In this document: positions 49,201 through 57,918 of the stretch, one piece after another
How the letters are laid out: every line of letters starts with the position of its first letter
Position numbering within the stretch: position 1 is the first letter of the stretch
Origin: Nymphaea colorata
Lineage: Eukaryota > Streptophyta > Magnoliopsida > Nymphaeales > Nymphaeaceae
Direction of reading: 5' to 3'
Length of the DNA: 64,000 bases
Assembly: GCF_008831285.2 (NCBI RefSeq)
Contig: NC_045145.1
Span: 3,948,723-4,012,722 of the forward strand
Program-made: the position numbers and the translations under genes
Notes under the pieces: generated by a model
What the model saw: the letters and a program-made list of their open reading frames with translations, nothing else
The model's database searches: none
Told to the model about the DNA's origin: nothing

Positions 49201-52200
49201 TCGGCAAATTTTTAAAAAATTTGAAACATTTAATAAATCCTAAAATTCTAAAAAATAAAAAATAATAAAAAATACAAAAAAATGCGTATAATATGTGTTT
49301 TTATTTTCTTGCATTTTTTTAAAAAGATGCGTCTAATTGTCGTTTTATACAGCTGACTTATTTCTCGGGTATTATATGCATTTTTTTCGAATAATACGTG
49401 CTTTATGTGACAATGAATTTTGTTTAGTATCTAGGGTTCCGATCTAGGATCGGACATGAGTTGGATTTACTGGACTGACCCATAAGTTGGTTATAAATAA
49501 AGGAATTGGGATTCCAATTAGGGTTATCGATGTACTAGGGATTTTCGTCTAGTGAAGGTCGCTCCAACTGGGTTACGGCCGTGCGTGTGGATGAGTATTG
49601 TCTTGCATCTGGTTTAAGTGGGCAGGTGGCTGCTAACAATGGTATCAGGGCCAGTCTGTGAAGGCAACCTGATGAAGGACGTTTGCAGATAATTTGGGTC
49701 AGATAGAACAATGGAAGGTGAAACTGGAAGATTCTTTCGGTAGGATCGATAAAAAAATGCTTGACATTGACCAGAAACTTTAGGGGATTTGCCCGGGGCA
49801 ACACGTTCTCAAGAAGCTGCTGCTGCAGTGGTTTCACGAAGACCGCAATGTTTCCGAGCTATGTCACATAGGTATGGGTACGCATACGGGTGCTGGTACG
49901 GGTGTTTTCGCCAATCTTGGTACGGCGGTAGAGCAATAATTGTATATTTTTAATTCTAAAAAACAAAATTAATATCATCACATCATTAAGACAATGTTCC
50001 TTTGATAGTTCCTACATATAATCTCATAAAAAAACATAAACAGGCCAAAACAATGTTTTTTGTATGGTTTGGATCGGTTCTGATCCGAAACCGATCCAAA
50101 CGTACCCAGTCCGGTATAAGTACACCAGTACGCCAGTGCGGATACGTGGGCTCTCCCACGTGCCACTATGAGTTAGTTTCCGAGCAGATACAGTCTATGG
50201 TGAAGAAGCAACGTAACCCTCCAGAGATAGGACATGAGGATCTGAAAGAGAACGGAAAAGTTAAGCTTGTAACCAAAGTGCAACCTAGAAACACTCATAC
50301 GGTTTCTAACGGTATGGAGGAAGCTGAAGGTGCTCTAGTAGTTGAGTTGATGAGCCAACGAGACTCACAGGAGGACTGCACATATCAAGTTGGGCACAGG
50401 GTTCACTAGTGAGGGAAAGAACCACGAAGCGAATGAGTTAGAAACAAAGATGATCTTGCATATTTTGCCACTCCCTTGCCAACCATGCATGCAACAGTTT
50501 CTTAGGGATTCCATAAACCCCTGATATGCAACAGGAAATCTAGGGAGGTGGCAAAACTTCCAAAGAAGGAAGCCTCAGCCTTCCTTATCGAGGGACCTAT
50601 CCACTGGGCTCTAAGGGACATGCTTTGTGTAAAGAAGATGGGCCATGAAGAAGACGAAGAATGGGAGAGAGAGTGTGAAAGGCCACCTGGAAAACCTCCA
50701 TGGCTTTATCGGCTGATAGGCAGAGCCATGTGCTCACCCTCGTCTAGGTTGAGGTTTCTACTATGCAAGAAGAGAGGGTGAAGGAATTGTTATGTCATGT
50801 GCCTAGTGTGTGAGTTTGAAGAATTGGGCGTAGATGAGCATGGGATCTTGGAGATGAGTTCTCTTAACATCAGCTGGTGGGAGATCTCAGTTGCTGGTCT
50901 TCCGCAGCGACCTCTTGTCAATGAGTTATCCAAGTCTGCTTCTAGTACTCGTATGATCAGTTGCATGTGAGAGCATTTAAGAGGAGCAACTGGAACAACC
51001 CAGCCCCATACTGAAAGGGTTATAATTAACCTGGGGTTAGTACTCATGAACCCTTGACAGACTCTTTCAGACGTTTACCCACATCTATATGCAGTGGTTT
51101 ACCGCTCGCTTAAATTTATGTTGAATTTGGTTGAAGGGCAAGTAGTCCTTCTAGAACCTAGTGACACCACTACGAATTCTAGCTGCTGTTTGCAGTTGCT
51201 CCATATCTATGGCTCTCACAACATGGGGAAGGAGGATCCTGAAAGGGCAACTTCTGTTTATCCACTGTCAGCAATTTCTGTTACGACAGATGATTCCTGT
51301 AAGCATGATGGGCTTATTTGGCAGGAAAAGCAGGAGCATCAACATGATAACAGGGTAGTACAGAACAATCAGTTGTCAGGTGTATTACATGATTACACTG
51401 GTGATTTAACCCACGTGAGTACCTAAATCTGGCAAACAAGGGCTTCACTGGTCCTCTACCGAGCAAATGGGGTCAGCCTTCTAAGCTGCGCCACCTGGTA
51501 ATTAGCAAGAATCAATTAGGTGGAGAAATTCTAGATGCAATCACAAACATTCCAGGGCTGCAAGAAGTGGGTTTTTCTTCCGACAATTTCAGTAGGACCA
51601 TTCCTGTGAGGTTCTTTGTAGTTGCTAAATATATTGCGGAGAACCATACCAACTGCAACTCTAGCTCACAACAGCGTTTCTTGAGCTCTCCCATCGCCAC
51701 CACATATTCACATTCATCAAATTTGGAATATCGTGGTTTTGTGATTGGTGGTGCTAGAGGAAGCCTAATTCTTGTATTTTCCATTAGGGTTGCATTCATT
51801 TACTTGAATTGCAAAGAACGTGCCTTCATGCATGAAACTGCCTTGGGCCAAATAAAGCAATTTTCTTGGCGTGAGCCGCAGCTTGCAACTGGTGATTTCA
51901 GCAAAACTAATGTCCTCGATCAATGTGGGTTTGGAAAAGTTTACAAGGGCATCCTTTCAGATATCACGAAGGTTGCTGTAGTACATTGGACAGCACACCA
52001 CAGTCCTGTTGGTGAAGTTGCATTCCTTAGAGAGGTAAAGTCGATAAGTGTGGCAATTCATAAAAATGTTTTGAGACTAATTGGTTTCTGTATCACAGCA
52101 CTATATCCATTCATGGAAAACCTGAGCGTTGCTCATTTCTACGAGATCTGAAACTTGGGAATAAGGTTTGAGGCTGGCTATGAAGGAAACGTTTTGCCCA

Positions 52201-54634
52201 GGAGACAGCTCGTGGATGGAATATTTGCGTGAGTACTTGAATCCTAAGTTTATACATCGTAATATGAAAGCTGCTAATATTTTATTAGATGAAAATTATG
52301 AACCAGTGGTTGGGGACTTTGGGCTAGTAATGCTGATTGATCCAAATTCCACCCTTGTGACAACCCTAGTGCATGGTGCAACGAGGCACATTGCTCCAAA
52401 ACATTTAATCACAGGACGATCAGCGGGAAAGACAGATGTGTCTGGCTATGGGATTACACTTCTAGAACTAGTCACTGGACAACGTGCAATAGATCTCTCA
52501 CGTCTTGAAGAACAGGAGGTTGTACTCCTAGACCCTATAAAAAAGCTTCTGAAAGAGGGAAGGCTGGCCGACTTTTTTAACAAATTGAAGCAGAACTATG
52601 ATTCTAAAGAAGTAGAGGTAGTTGTCCAGGTGGCACCGTTGAGCACCCAACACTCACTTGATGATGGGCCAAAAGTGGCAGAAGTGGTGTGCATGCTGCA
52701 GGGCGAAGGGCTTGCGAAGCGACGCTGGAATATGATCTCGTGGAATACAATGGCTGCAAAGTATATTCAGCAGGGGTGTGCTATTGGAAATCTGAACCAA
52801 CGGCAGACCCGAACACATGCAGTGGGTTTACTTGCAGACCCAAAACAGAGCTAGTGACTGCGAAAGTGGTGGCGGTCACTATTCCTTCATAGAGGCAGTC
52901 ATGAAGAGCATTTCCCTAGCTATTGCATTTATGTATGCCATTTTATCCACTGCACTTGCACAGAGTGCCTCAACAATTGCAGAGAATGCAGCACAATAGT
53001 CATGGGAGGATACTTCTCCTTCGACAACAATTTTTTTTCAGCTATTCACACCTTGAGGACAAGGTGTTTTTGGAAGGGGGAAGTAATGTTAGTGTCCAGG
53101 GTTTGGATCTGCGATCGGACCTGAACTGGGTCTACTGGACTGACTCAGAAGTTGGTTATAAATAAAGGAATTGGGAGTCCAATTAGGGTTATTGATGTAA
53201 TGGGTATTTTCCTCTAGTGAGGTCGCTCTAACTGGGTTAGGGCAGTGCGTGTGGGTGAGTATTGTCTTGTAGCAGGTGGAAGTTAGCAGGCAGCTGCTAA
53301 CACTATTCTACTGCCAAAATATGCTTAACGGAGAATTTACTGATTTCAAGATGGCCCATGGGTGCAGAATGCAGAACGGTGCCTCAGTTGTTGAATATCA
53401 TGTCCTGCTATTTGCTGGCGGTTGTGGTGCTTGGTTTAGTTTTGGGTTTAGAATTTTGATTGACCCTCCAAGCTAAGCCTGGTCATTCGACCCGGGCTCA
53501 GGCCCGAAAAAAGGCACCAGGCCAGCCGCATGGGCTCAACTTAGCCTTGTTCGGCCCGGTAAGATTTTTTTAATATTATTTTTATTGATTTTCATATATA
53601 ATTATAATATTTTATTATGATTAATTATATTTATATATTATTTTATATTAAAAATATATATTTTTTAATTTTCACTGGGTCGGGCCTGGCTGGGCCCAGG
53701 TTTTCGGTGTTGGGCCGGACCGATGCCCAGGCCTACTCCAAGCTGGAACTTCTGAATTATTTCAGTGTAGCTCAGTTGGCTATGTGTCTGTTGGTTATGG
53801 GTCGACAGCTGGCTACTTGAACACCATCAAGTGGACAGTTTCTCCCATGATGATATGCGTGTTGCGTCATTGGATTATCTCTTCACAATTATGGCTTTCA
53901 GAATTGCTGTTGTACAAAGCCCTAAATAATTGCTCTCCTGGGCTTGAAATTGAAGTCCCCTGAAGAAAAATCAAATCAATTTCATATTCTACTTGCAAGA
54001 CCCAATTTTTCTTAATATTCCATGCTAAATGATTAGAAAATCGAAGCTTTCCTTGTCTCAGTTTAGCCCATGCCACAGATGTAAATAGGTTGAATCTATG
54101 AGCTGATTAAAATGATCAAAACTTGAATGATGCTTGTACTCCATAATTACCTCAATTCAATTTGATGAGGTAACCTTTTTAACATAATAGACTTAATTAT
54201 TTGATATTGGTTTGAGGTCGTTTTCATGCTTATTTATGTCTTCCACTTTGCAATTCTGCTCTTCTTTTTTTTGTTTTTTTTGTTTTTATATTCTGTTTGA
54301 GGGCATCTGTTAAGCTGTTTAGTGTTGCAGGTATGATATCTCACCTGCAAAAGAACGTTACCGATCATCTCTCTCAACTGAACCAATTCTTCCAAGGTCG
54401 AGCTTTACCTCGCCAGTTGATTCTGCACCTCATTCCTTATACAGAGAAACAGCGCCATCTCTTTCGTATGAAGAGACCATCAGGGCTGATCTTCGCCTTG
54501 CTTCAAGTGGTGCTGATCGCAGGCCCACTTTCCGCTTTGATCCATTCACTGGTACCCCTTACAAGTTTGATCCATTTACCGGTGAGCCAATTCAGCATGA
54601 AACATTTCCAAGTCACTCAAGTAGCAGATACTGA
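25497..54634 (+). CDS. hnRNP R/Q-like RNA-binding protein, 564 residues, 18 exons
   Basis: Likely a nuclear/cytoplasmic RNA-binding protein acting in mRNA processing or stability (family knowledge). Exons: 25497-25505, 25634-25664, 25795-25868, 27047-27112, 27217-27288, 28204-28276, 36194-36231, 36364-36480, 42334-42453, 42550-42630, 42750-42818, 45986-46063, 46141-46299, 47302-47409, 47588-47656, 47742-47804, 47913-48076, 54331-54634. Every intron is GT-AG and the 1,695-nt frame is open to TGA. Order: RRM1 (about 22-95; RNP2 VFIGAL, RNP1 GYCFVRFT), RRM2 (about 99-177; LFFGSL, RGFAFVHF), a DDWHPIVDWAEKEAELDPEE linker, RRM3 (about 201-282; AFVANL, VGFVHY), a charged stretch (290-329), a NURR-like helical domain (about 345-412) and a tail with two FDPFTG motifs. 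Three adjoining RRMs and the linker are typical of hnRNP R/Q (SYNCRIP). The start is the first ATG reached by continuous splicing; a further upstream coding exon cannot be excluded. Confidence 0.9.
28651..29013. mobile_element. MITE, TIR TCATAGTCA, copy 1
   Basis: Termini TCATAGTCACAAAAAA and ...ATTTATGACTATGA are inverted. Internal landmarks are ACGTTAAAAACACG, a T-rich centre with ATTTGTTGCAAATCTACTTA and a right part CAAGCTCGCCGTATTATACT. Copies lie at 39,095 and 48,419 and a relative at 49,113, all within introns of this gene. Confidence 0.7.
29716..30300 (+). mobile_element. Fragment of the same retroelement as the inverted repeat
   Basis: 29,716-29,757 holds CGTCATGGTGTAACCAAAGG, the phrase that ends the LTR-like segment at 32,230-32,275. 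The rest to 30,300 was not recognised apart from a 20-bp tandem repeat (CTTCCCATTCAAACCTAGCC) near 30,217-30,258. Confidence 0.4.
30300..34355. mobile_element. Head-to-head inverted copies of a retroelement or pararetrovirus-like sequence
   Basis: Left arm (about 30,690-32,275) and right arm (32,515-34,350) are inverted copies, diverged by substitutions and by an about 270-bp insertion in the right arm (33,610-33,885). Each arm has an about 500-bp LTR-like segment: left 31,745-32,272 (plus) and right 33,018-32,515 (minus). These carry ACTGTAGCAC repeats, a TATATAAG box (32,066; inverted at 32,703) and a conserved end. The spacer 32,280-32,500 is an inverted copy of 30,300-30,500, the start of a coding region. 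Broken frames at 30,500-31,140 (plus) and 34,350-33,885 (minus) are homologous, with several stops. Class is open: LTR retroelement or endogenous caulimovirid. Confidence 0.6.
31745..32272 (+). repeat. LTR-like or viral promoter segment, left copy
   Basis: Contains repeated ACTGTAGCAC-type words (31,770-31,895), TATATAAGCACC at 32,066 and a pyrimidine-rich stretch downstream as expected of a transcript start. It ends with CATGGTGTAACCAAAGGGAACC, a hairpin-like word. The inverted partner is 32,515-33,018. Confidence 0.55.
35705..35930. mobile_element. MITE-like repeat rich in CCTAGGC
   Basis: Left part TGCCTAGGCACAC and right part CTGCCTAGCCGCTGCC...CTGCCTAGGC enclose a T-rich centre. This arrangement resembles common plant CCTAGGC MITEs. 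Boundaries are approximate. Confidence 0.45.
36194..36480 (+). CDS. hnRNP-like gene, exons 7-8 (RRM2)
   Basis: Exon 7 (38 nt, DWSQEEFEKLVRQ) restores phase after the split codon of exon 6. Exon 8 (117 nt) carries a Lys/Arg-rich loop GRGKKQKNRG and RNP1 RGFAFVHF. The two exons stand between introns of 7.9 and 5.9 kb. Confidence 0.9.
39095..39478. mobile_element. MITE of the TATAGTCACAA family, copy 2
   Basis: Shares ACGTGATAAATTAAGGCCGTTT, ATTTGTTGCAAATCTACTTA and CAAGCTCGCAGTTTTATACC with copies 1 and 3. The right end GTGGCTAT is preserved; the left end is eroded. Confidence 0.6.
39509..39950. mobile_element. MITE-like element with CAAGGTTTTAAAACC / TTTAAACATTGG ends
   Basis: Left end CAAGGTTTTAAAACCCTGAC, then GCTGAGTCAACTCAGTGAC; right end GGTTGAGTCGGTTGAGG then CTTTAAACATTGG. 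The centre is AT-rich. Similar GAGTCAACTC material occurs at 43,327-43,810 (intron 11) and 34,735-34,915. Confidence 0.5.
42334..42818 (+). CDS. hnRNP-like gene, exons 9-11 (linker and RRM3)
   Basis: Exon 9 (120 nt) encodes the end of RRM2 and the acidic WHPIVDWAEKEAELDPEEMA linker, whose counterpart in animal hnRNP Q/R is the WADP...DPEVMAK segment. Exons 10 and 11 carry RRM3 RNP2 (AFVANL) and RNP1 (VGFVHY). Introns 9 and 10 are only 96 and 119 bp. Confidence 0.9.
42819..45985 (+). other. Intron 11 (3.2 kb) of the hnRNP-like gene
   Basis: Donor GTGAGT and acceptor TTTAG. A GAGTCAAC-rich MITE-like segment lies at 43,327-43,810. An open frame of 127 residues at 44,289-44,672 has no recognised family and no support as a gene. 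Confidence 0.7.
45986..48076 (+). CDS. hnRNP-like gene, exons 12-17 (end of RRM3, charged linker, NURR-like domain)
   Basis: Exon 12 closes RRM3; exon 13 (159 nt) gives a Lys/Asp/Ser-rich linker. Exons 14-17 encode RLLRIFRLGIATRYDIDIQC, LKELPESTAVAVLDEF and HAKGAYLTSLIAKHQ. These match, in order and spacing, the helical NURR/acidic domain of animal hnRNP Q/R (pattern: small-residue pair plus DLD, LKE, AVLxxF, final Gln). Exon 17 ends in phase 2 and joins exon 18 through an Arg codon. Introns 12 and 15 are 77 and 85 bp, near the minimum for plants. Confidence 0.88.
48419..48721. mobile_element. MITE, TIR TATAGTCRCAA, copy 3
   Basis: 303 bp with inverted ends TATAGTCACAAG and TTGCGACTATA. Internal text matches copies at 28,651 and 39,095, including ATTTGTTGCAAATGTACTTA and CAAGCTCGCCGTATTATATC. 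Confidence 0.75.
49113..49415. mobile_element. MITE with 12-bp TIR CATTGTCACATA
   Basis: 303 bp bounded by a perfect 12-bp inverted repeat, CATTGTCACATA...TATGTGACAATG. Subterminal GGGTATTATACGGCGAGAAA is the reverse complement of the right part of the TATAGTCACAA MITEs, so the two are related families. It stops five bases before the LTR retrotransposon. Confidence 0.75.
49421..49638 (+). repeat. 5' LTR
   Basis: 218 bp, TG...CA with short inverted ends TGTTTAG/CTAACA. A TATAAATA box lies at 49,492-49,499. The primer binding site follows after one base. Confidence 0.82.
49860..50168. repeat. GGTACGGGT-type insertion within the LTR element
   Basis: Left part GTATGGGTACGCATACGGGTG and right part GTACACCAGTACGCCAGTGC are loosely inverted around an AT-rich centre, as in a decayed MITE. 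It separates the gag-like start from the rest of the interior. Confidence 0.35.
50169..51050 (+). other. Unrecognised interior of the LTR element
   Basis: Two open stretches (50,170-50,408 and 50,548-50,781) have protein-like composition, for example RPPGKPPWLYRLIGRAMC, but no family was recognised. They may be gag remnants or a second captured transcript. 50,790-51,050 shows nothing definite. Confidence 0.3.
51094..52854 (+). pseudogene. Intronless, decayed LRR receptor-like kinase (SERK-related subfamily II, At5g63710-like)
   Basis: Source genes encode plasma-membrane receptor kinases with a short LRR ectodomain. Seen in order: a possible decayed N-terminal part, an LRR part (QNNQLSG, then LANKGFTGPLPSKWGQPSKL near 51,430), a VAKYIAENHTNC segment, a weak hydrophobic stretch (51,745-51,800) and juxtamembrane GQIKQFSWREPQLATGDFS. 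The kinase domain follows from about 51,880 to 52,720. LRR, juxtamembrane and kinase parts, split by many introns in such plant genes, are continuous here, so it derives from spliced RNA. It is broken by a frame change at about 51,417, a stop at 52,149-52,151 and loss of the segment before the catalytic loop. The Gly loop reads DQCGFG, the VAVK lysine is Val, HRD is HRN and APE is APK; only DFG is intact. No kinase activity is expected. Confidence 0.8.
53087..53302 (+). repeat. 3' LTR
   Basis: 216 bp, starts TGTTAGTGTCCAGG and ends GCTAACA, with TATAAATA at 53,157-53,164. It is preceded by the polypurine tract at 53,071-53,086. Differences from the 5' LTR include many point changes and a few small indels, so the insertion is old. 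Confidence 0.82.
53474..53735. mobile_element. hAT-like MITE, TIR TAGGCCTGGGCATCGG, with perfect 8-bp duplication
   Basis: 262 bp with termini TAAGCCTGGTCATTCG and CGATGCCCAGGCCTA. It is flanked by CTCCAAGC at both 53,466-53,473 and 53,736-53,743. The AT-rich centre matches 11,416-11,719 and 18,150-18,376 in reverse orientation. The 8-bp duplication assigns the family to hAT. Confidence 0.85.
54331..54634 (+). CDS. hnRNP-like gene, exon 18 (C-terminal tail)
   Basis: Encodes residues 464-564: a Ser/Pro/Arg-rich, probably disordered tail with a tandem motif FRFDPFTGTPYKFDPFTGEP (residues 531-550) close to the stop TGA at 54,632-54,634. The reading frame is fixed by phase 2 from exon 17. The exon lies 6.3 kb from exon 17, beyond the LTR retrotransposon. 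Confidence 0.88.
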
Positions 54635-55650
54635 ACGATTATAGAAATTAGATATTCCGAAGTAGCTGTGAAGGATCGTGTTAGAATCATTTGTTTATTT
54701 TACTGCTGTAGTGCATTGGTCGTTGGTAAACGGTGTAGGTGCCTAAATAGTGATTCCATAATCAACGATGTAATTGAAAAATTGTCAAGTTGATGTAGTC
54801 CTCCTTTGGCATTTTCATCGAGGACCTTCTTCAGTTGAAAAGCTTCTTTTCATTCTGTTCTTTTGAAGCCATCCGTCATAAACCGTAATCAACTGTTCAC
54901 CTGAAAGTGGCTATTATGTTGGAATTCTGCCTAATTAAAGTTGTGCCCGCAAAAGATGAAAGTTACCAGTGAATTAGTGACTTGCAGTTGGACATGGTGC
55001 TGGTTCAGATTGGAAAGAGTGGAAATGCTCTTGCAGTGGGGGGCTCTAGTAAGAGGAACACTGCATTAGTGTTTGAAGGCAATGTCAGTTCCATACATCT
55101 TTACATCTTGCAAAAGTATGCAAATTTACATATTGTTCTGATTCCTTTGATGAAGAGTAGAATTTGCAAGGATAGTTTTTATAGCAGTTACCATAATGTG
55201 AAGGTGGATGTGGGTGGTTTGTAATCCTATTAGTACTTCTTAAGTGATAGATATGCCTTCCCTTAAGTGTTCTAAGTGTGAGGGACTAAAGGAAACTTGC
55301 AAAAAGTGATGAGGTAGCACTGTGAGAAGCCAACAAAGAGCTCTATTTAGAGTTCTAAAGCTTTACAAGATAAAAGGTTGTGTTCAAACTGCACTGCACC
55401 CAAATAGTCTGATAGAATTTTCTTATAGAAGAAAAGTAAAAGTTAAAAGCTTTTGATAGAATTTGGTTATAGAAGAGGAAAAAGGAAAAAGTATGGAGAG
55501 TGGAAGTCTACAAGTGGAACGTATTGGAAACAAAAGATAATGCAATGCTAGTCGTGGATGGGAGAATGAGAAGCATGTTTCTACCTACTGCGGAGCTTAT
55601 TCCCTGACTAATCCGTTCATTTTAAAATGTCGAGGAACTGAAACTAAGAA

Positions 55651-55836
55651 AGGCTGGGGGGAGGGGGGTTGCTGCAGGGCCTGGGTGCCACCCTAACCCT
55701 TCAATTTTTTAAAAAAAAATACATGTAAAATTTAAAAAATCAATTATCTTGTGCAAAAGTTTTGAAAAATTATATTTCAGCCCAAGTTAAAATTTTAAAA
55801 ATATAATTCGGCCAAAAAATTTTCGGGTCCGCCGCT
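55651..55836. mobile_element. Short dispersed repeat, family of 20,852
   Basis: Shares the G-rich left end, CAATTTTTTAAAAA, ACATGTAAAATTTAAAAA, TATATTTCAGCCC and a right end GGTCCGCCGCTTAG with the other copies. Confidence 0.6.
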
Positions 55837-57918
55837 TAGTGCATTGGCTTTGACTGAATACATGGTGTTGTCTTTAAAAATAACCTCGATTTTCTGCCTT
55901 CATACATTCTTGCTGGACCAGTTCATCTTTCTGCTGCTAAAACTTCGATCAATTCATTCTCTAACCGATCCCCACAAAGATTGTTCCATCTTCATTCAAA
56001 CAGGTTTCCTACTTTTCTTAACATTTGGTTTACAGGCTTTTAGTGTTTGTTGAGTTGCGAGTGCACCATGTTAACCAAAATATGGGATGAGGGACACTTT
56101 GACGGCTCTTACATGAAACCATGGAGAAGGGATTCTTCTCTAGCGTCCCTTGGCTATTTTCAGCATTTCTTGGCTTCAAAGTGAGAGCAAGAATGTGAGA
56201 AATATGCCGCAGCTTGGATGAGAGTTAGAGCTCTTTTTTTTTTGTTCCATCCCTTTGCCCCAAGGTTCAAGGCTGTATCGATGCTTGGTGTGTGCTCCAT
56301 ATAGTGTTTGATTTGTAAAGAACTATATTTGAAAATAAATGAGAGGTCTTAAGAGTGTTTAGATTGAGGACTCAGATACCTCAAGTGTGCTTGCAATGGC
56401 ACATGAGGCTGGTGATCCATTGATTCCATCCATGAGTTATGTGAGATGCTTCTTTGCAAATAACATTTACGAGTTTTAAATAATGAAGCTTTTTCAGGTA
56501 TAATACATCGAAGTTATTTTCTTAGGGAAAATCTGTGCAAATGTTAAAAAAAATCTAAACTGATCCTAAAAGTTAAAGAAAAATAAAATAAATGATAAAT
56601 AACTAGAAAACATCAACAAATAACTAAATAAGCAACAAATTGATTATTAAAAAAATGAAAGCAAGCAATCTTGCAAATATATAACAGCCAACAAAAGTTT
56701 ATATCCTTCATGGTTTTACAAAACAATCAAGTCATTTTTCAATTAAAGTTAAAAAAGGAACAATTAATTTTTATAGTCTACATAAGCTTGGGTACGGAGT
56801 CGGGTAACAAAGTGCCCCACCCGATGAGGGCCCAGGCCTAAAAATTGGACGTCAGCCCGACTCATTTCGATAATTTACATTTAGTATTATTTTATTTTAT
56901 ATGTATATTATATTATAATGATTCATTGTATTTATCTATTATTGCAAAAAAATAACACACTTTTAACATTTCATATATTTTGCCTTTTTTTACATCAGTT
57001 TGGGACTCTCTCTCTCTCTCTCTTGAGAGATCGAGGTTGGATATGAGATCCAGGATTCTCAAACACCTCTCTAAGGTCATATACTTCTATCGTTACTGGC
57101 ATGGTGATCCCTTTCTCAAAAAGAAATAGAGGAAAACCAGGTCATTCTCTTACCGATCGTTGGCATTAGAAACATGTGAGTGTTCCATGAATTTAACTTA
57201 AAATTGAAGTAAATTCATGAGGCATTTGTTCGAGTGCCTAATGAAATTTTGAGTTAGATTCATGAAACACTTACTCCTTGTTCCCAATGACAAACAACCT
57301 CTTAGTGTTACCAAATCAATCTCCCAGCTCTACATTGATGTCTCGCTAAAAGAGAGAGTACTAATAAAAATCATGATGACGAGTCAACCATCATTAAGCG
57401 CTATGACCTCTTCAGAATTGGCTTAAGAAATCTTGATCATCTTCATCGCATGCCTTTGGCAAATCTGTCATGAATAAAATAGATGTTCTGCCCTCGAGGA
57501 GATGGCGTAATTTTCAAGGACGCCAACCCTTTGTGTTGCAAAAATGGAGCCACTGATATGCAAGTTGAAGTGTGAGAGGAGCGACAACTAAATGAGAATA
57601 TTACATATTTTTTTCCGTCATTGTACAAACACAAACGGATGTACAGTTTGTACTGCGTGATGCACATTGGAATAAATTATAGAAAGTAGCATTCTCTATC
57701 TAGGACACATTTTCAACCGCACGAAGTATTTTCCGTCTTCTGTTTTAGAATGAATGCCCTGCATTCTCCAAATTAAGCGATTTGCAAACTCTTTCTAATT
57801 GAAAGAAATTCGTCTATGAGGATCGATCTATCTAATTGAAGTTGATGTACAAATACTTAAAAAAAGCGCCAAGCAAGATAGCTTAGTATGGTTCAAGTTA
57901 GGGAGAGTTATGTTCCCA

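Larger units (their letters stand above)
49421..53302 (+). mobile_element. LTR retrotransposon (Ty3/Gypsy-like, non-autonomous) carrying receptor-kinase sequence
   Basis: Two direct repeats, 49,421-49,638 and 53,087-53,302, begin TGTT(T)AG and end GCTAACA and are roughly 80% identical by eye. Just inside the left one is TGGTATCAGGGCCAG (49,640), complementary to the 3' end of initiator tRNA-Met. Just before the right one is the polypurine tract GGAAGGGGGAAGTAA. A HLEDKVFLEGG peptide precedes the right LTR, like the end of Ty3/Gypsy chromovirus polyproteins. A gag-like start (EQWKVKLEDSFGRIDKK) with stops lies at 49,700-49,785. No protease, reverse transcriptase or integrase was seen; the interior is mostly a captured LRR kinase. 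The flanking 5-mers (AATTT, CTATT) do not match, so the target duplication has decayed or been lost. Confidence 0.82.
48077..54330 (+). other. Intron 17 (6.3 kb) of the hnRNP-like gene
   Basis: Donor GTGACA and acceptor TTGCAG. It contains two MITEs (48,419-48,721 and 49,113-49,415), an entire LTR retrotransposon (49,421-53,302) and a hAT-like MITE (53,474-53,735), all in series without disturbing the splice sites. Confidence 0.8.

Noticed and set aside
49639-53086. Independent processed pseudogene of the kinase with its own insertion marks
   Set aside because: No poly(A) tail or direct repeats were seen at the kinase borders, whereas LTRs, primer site and polypurine tract enclose it. Capture within the element explains it more simply, though this is not proven.
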